Of a stretch of DNA of 6,691 nucleotides, positions 5,240-6,691 are shown piece after piece (positions within the stretch are counted from its first letter, which is position 1; each line of letters starts with the position of its first letter). The DNA is taken from assembly GCA_002413395.1 (NCBI GenBank), contig DHWX01000063.1, forward strand, positions 1-6,691, in the 5' to 3' direction. The notes beneath the pieces were generated by a model, which saw nothing but the letters and a program-made list of their open reading frames with translations, was not told the origin of the DNA and made no database searches. Made by a program: the position numbers and the translations under genes. Origin of the DNA: Polaromonas sp. UBA5171. Its GTDB lineage: Bacteria > Pseudomonadota > Gammaproteobacteria > Burkholderiales > Burkholderiaceae_C.

Positions 5240-5505
5240 CGGAAACTAAAAAATCCCTCACGCGCACCTTGGTGGGCAAGGTGGTCAGCGACAAGCGCGC
5301 CAAAACCGTGACCGTGCTGGTGGAGCGTCGCGTCAAGCACGCGCTTTACGGGAAAATCGTGTCCCTGTCCAGCAAGTACCACGCCCACGACGAAAAGGGC
5401 GAGTACAAGTTGGGCGACGTCATCGAGATCACCGAGAGTCGTCCGATTTCCAAAACCAAAAACTGGGTCGTGACCCGTTTGGTAGAAAAAGCGCCTGCCG
5501 TTTAA
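5236..5505 (+). CDS. rpsQ: 30S ribosomal protein S17
   Basis: S17 is a primary 16S rRNA binder with an OB fold, important early in 30S assembly. The 89-residue product (E. coli 84) shows RTLVGKVVSDKRAKTVTVLVER (10-31), the HALYGKIVSLSSKYHAHDE loop (35-53), and GDVIEITESRPISKTKNWVVTRLVEKA (60-86), all diagnostic. Its ATG overlaps the rpmC TGA by four bases, so it is probably translationally coupled; AAGGAG (5222-5227) lies inside the end of rpmC. It is the last gene of the operon: an intrinsic terminator follows 32 nt after the stop, and rplN is not the next gene. Confidence 0.98.
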   Translation: MTETKKSLTRTLVGKVVSDKRAKTVTVLVERRVKHALYGKIVSLSSKYHAHDEKGEYKLGDVIEITESRPISKTKNWVVTRLVEKAPAV

Positions 5506-5537
5506 GTCCCGGGACTTTCATCGCAAGCCATCAAGGG

Positions 5538-5564
5538 CGGCTCACTCGGTGAGCCGTTTTTGTT
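5538..5564 (+). terminator. Intrinsic terminator of the S10 (rplC-rpsQ) operon
   Basis: CGGCTCAC (5538-5545) pairs perfectly with GTGAGCCG (5549-5556) around a three-base TCG loop, giving an 8-bp GC-rich stem. TTTTTGTTT (5557-5565) follows directly. This is a textbook rho-independent terminator on the + strand. It ends the operon 33 nt past the rpsQ stop and separates it from the peroxiredoxin gene. The 137 nt from here to the peroxiredoxin start show no clear promoter or gene. Confidence 0.93.
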
Positions 5565-5702
5565 TCCGCCTTCAGATGATGGTGCCGATTCGAGTTTCGG
5601 AAGGCATGAGTCCATGGAAAGACCGCAGGCTGCGAAGAGGTTTCCCGTTTGGATCAAAATGCGCAGCATAGAAACTTTTTTTCCAAAAATCAGGAGCAAC
5701 CC

Positions 5703-6209
5703 ATGATCAAAGTAGGCGACACCCTTCCCGCGGCAACGCTGATGGAATATTCGGATGTCGAAGGCGGGGGCTGCAGCATCGGCCCCAACCCGGTCGATGT
5801 GAGTAAAGCCGTGGCTGGCAAGACCATTGCAGTGTTTGGACTACCGGGTGCTTTCACACCCACCTGTTCGGCCAAGCACCTTCCGGGCTATGTCGAGAAG
5901 TCTGCCGAACTCAAGGCTGCTGGCGTCGATGAGATATGGTGCGTGAGCGTGAACGACGCGTTTGTCATGGGGGCCTGGGCGCGCGAGCAGAAAACCGGCG
6001 GCAAGGTGCGGATGCTGGCCGACGGCGACGCGGTCTTTGCCAAGGCTACCGGTTTGACTCTGGACCTGACCGGCAAGGGCATGGGCCTGCGCAGCAATCG
6101 CTACTCCATGCTGATCAAGGACGGCAAGGTGGCCAGCCTCAATGTCGAAGGTCCCGGAAAGTTTGAAGTCAGCGACGCAACCACGCTGCTGGCGCAAGCC
6201 AAAGGCTGA
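5703..6209 (+). CDS. Peroxiredoxin, Prx5/type II (AhpC/TSA-like thioredoxin fold)
   Basis: This probably reduces H2O2 and organic peroxides in the cytosol using thioredoxin or glutaredoxin. The 168-residue product has no signal peptide. It carries the peroxidatic signature PGAFTPTC (48-55): Pro48, Thr52 and Cys55 fit PxxxTxxC. The EIWCVSVNDAFVM block (77-89) is typical of Prx5/type II enzymes, and GLRSNRYSML (128-137) supplies the conserved Arg. Cys80 lies 25 residues after Cys55, the same spacing as in plant type II peroxiredoxins. A third cysteine, Cys24, lies in a Gly-rich loop (GGGCSIGPNPVD). The ATG at 5703 follows AGGAG (5692-5696) by 6 nt and begins at the natural MIKVGDTLP; an in-frame start at 5649 would add 18 unlikely residues. 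I found no convincing promoter. The reductant, and which Cys resolves the sulfenic acid, cannot be told from sequence. Confidence 0.93.
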   Translation: MIKVGDTLPAATLMEYSDVEGGGCSIGPNPVDVSKAVAGKTIAVFGLPGAFTPTCSAKHLPGYVEKSAELKAAGVDEIWCVSVNDAFVMGAWAREQKTGGKVRMLADGDAVFAKATGLTLDLTGKGMGLRSNRYSMLIKDGKVASLNVEGPGKFEVSDATTLLAQAKG

Positions 6210-6223
6210 CACTTGGGTTTTTA

Positions 6224-6260
6224 CTGTGCTACTTGTTTTGTAGCATGGCACGCTTTTTTT
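6224..6260 (+). terminator. Weak hairpin plus T-run between convergent genes; possible terminator or intergenic repeat
   Basis: TGCTAC (6227-6232) pairs with GTAGCA (6240-6245) around a seven-base loop. G-U pairs and a C-G pair extend it outward to 6224/6248, and a run of seven T's follows at 6254-6260. A competing fold pairs GTGC (6226-6229) with GCAC (6248-6251), which brings the stem within two bases of the T-run. It may end the peroxiredoxin transcript. On the - strand no U-run follows, so it would not serve the GNAT gene. The motif also resembles short TAGC-type inverted repeats common in Comamonadaceae intergenic DNA (recollection only). Confidence 0.4.
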
Positions 6261-6278
6261 ACAATGGCTAATGGCCAT

Positions 6279-6691
6279 TCAGGCGTATAAGTCCGCTTTC
6301 AGGTAGTGCGCCCCGGCAATCGGGTTGTGGTAGTAAGGCGGGATCTCGGTAAAACCGAGTTCCGCATACAGAGCGCGGGCGGATTCCATGTCGTCCAGGG
6401 TATCCAGCAGCACGCTGTGATACCCCGCCATGCGCGCCGCATCAAGCATGGCCTCGGCCAGTTGCCGACCCAAGCCAAAACGGCGATATTCCTTGCGCAC
6501 GAACAGCCGCTTCATTTCGGCCGCATTGGGATAGTCGATCGAGTCAAGGGGACGAAGCGCGCAGCAGCCCCCGAACTCACCGTCCACCATGGCCAGCAGC
6601 AATGCGCCGGACGGGGCGTCATGCTTGCCTGGCAAATCGGCCAGCTCGGCCTCAAAGTTCTGAAAGCATAAACCTATTTCCGGCAGTTGAC
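6279..6691 (-). CDS. GNAT-family N-acetyltransferase (5' end beyond window)
   Basis: The - strand frame ending in TGA at 6279-6281 encodes 136 residues and stays open to the right edge, so the N-terminus is missing. A TTG at 6633-6635 could pass for a start, but the frame upstream reads on through CFQNFEAELADLPGKH, which is typical GNAT N-terminal sequence, so that TTG is internal. The visible part has GALLLAMVDGEFGGCCALRPL (beta strands 2-3), EMKRLFVRKEYRRFGLGRQLAEAML with the acetyl-CoA loop R-R-F-G-L-G, and LLDTLDDMESARALYAELGFTEIPPYYHNP (beta5 and alpha4 with the usual LGF). The family transfers acetyl groups from acetyl-CoA to amines; this subgroup has no substrate I can name. It is convergent with the peroxiredoxin gene, 69 nt apart. 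Confidence 0.9.
   Translation of the reverse strand, partial: QLPEIGLCFQNFEAELADLPGKHDAPSGALLLAMVDGEFGGCCALRPLDSIDYPNAAEMKRLFVRKEYRRFGLGRQLAEAMLDAARMAGYHSVLLDTLDDMESARALYAELGFTEIPPYYHNPIAGAHYLKADLYA

Noticed and set aside
5649..5702. An 18-residue N-terminal extension of the peroxiredoxin
   Set aside because: It has no family similarity and would translate through the AGGAG that serves ATG 5703.
5566..5702. Promoter for the peroxiredoxin gene
   Set aside because: Best pairs (for example TTGGAT at 5649 with AAACTT at 17 bp) are too weak to call. A promoter is expected because of the strong terminator upstream, but I cannot place it.
6260..6265. A -10-like TACAAT on the + strand
   Set aside because: The bases 16-18 bp upstream match the -35 consensus poorly, and it would transcribe into the 3' end of the opposing GNAT gene with no + strand gene to serve.

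Overview
The window is a ribosomal-protein locus from a betaproteobacterium of the order Burkholderiales, most likely family Comamonadaceae (Rhodoferax/Polaromonas-like). This placement rests on remembered family patterns: the EF-Tu ending VAKIIA, an L3 with GSIGM where E. coli has GSIGQ, an S3 with a long Ala/Pro/Arg/Lys tail, and the style of the downstream peroxiredoxin and GNAT protein. No search was run. Nearly all of the window is core genome; I see no CRISPR, insertion sequence, integrase, tRNA or rRNA.

Layout. Bases 1-21 are the last codons of tuf (EF-Tu). rpsJ (S10) follows 14 nt later and so looks like the tail of the str operon (usually rpsL-rpsG-fusA-tuf-rpsJ). A 200-nt gap (351-550) then separates rpsJ from rplC, whereas E. 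coli has only a few tens of bases there. The gap holds a good sigma70-type promoter (TTGCCA, 17 bp, TATACT at 408-436). Two stem-loops follow: a terminator-like one at 440-482 and a second at 489-536 that ends 4 nt before the rplC Shine-Dalgarno. From 551 to 5505 runs a tight + strand operon in classical S10 order: rplC-rplD-rplW-rplB-rpsS-rplV-rpsC-rplP-rpmC-rpsQ (L3, L4, L23, L2, S19, L22, S3, L16, L29, S17). Gaps are 2-25 nt, and three junctions overlap (TGATG or ATGA). A strong intrinsic terminator (5538-5564) closes it.

The next gene is not rplN (the usual start of the spc operon). It is a type II/Prx5-like peroxiredoxin (5703-6209, +), followed by a convergent GNAT acetyltransferase (6279 to the right edge, -) whose N-terminus lies outside the window.

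How it works together. Ten of the eleven complete ribosomal proteins would be made from one transcript with a structured 5' leader, and S10 (also NusE) would be expressed with EF-Tu. The most interesting candidate is the 440-550 leader. It could be a lineage-specific attenuator or autoregulatory site replacing the E. coli S10 leader, which lies upstream of rpsJ and responds to L4. This is a hypothesis from the sequence, not a demonstrated element. Smaller points of interest are the loss of the PrmB-methylated Gln in L3, the S3 tail, a stop codon inside a GNRA tetraloop hairpin at the rpsC end, and the break between the S10 and spc clusters.
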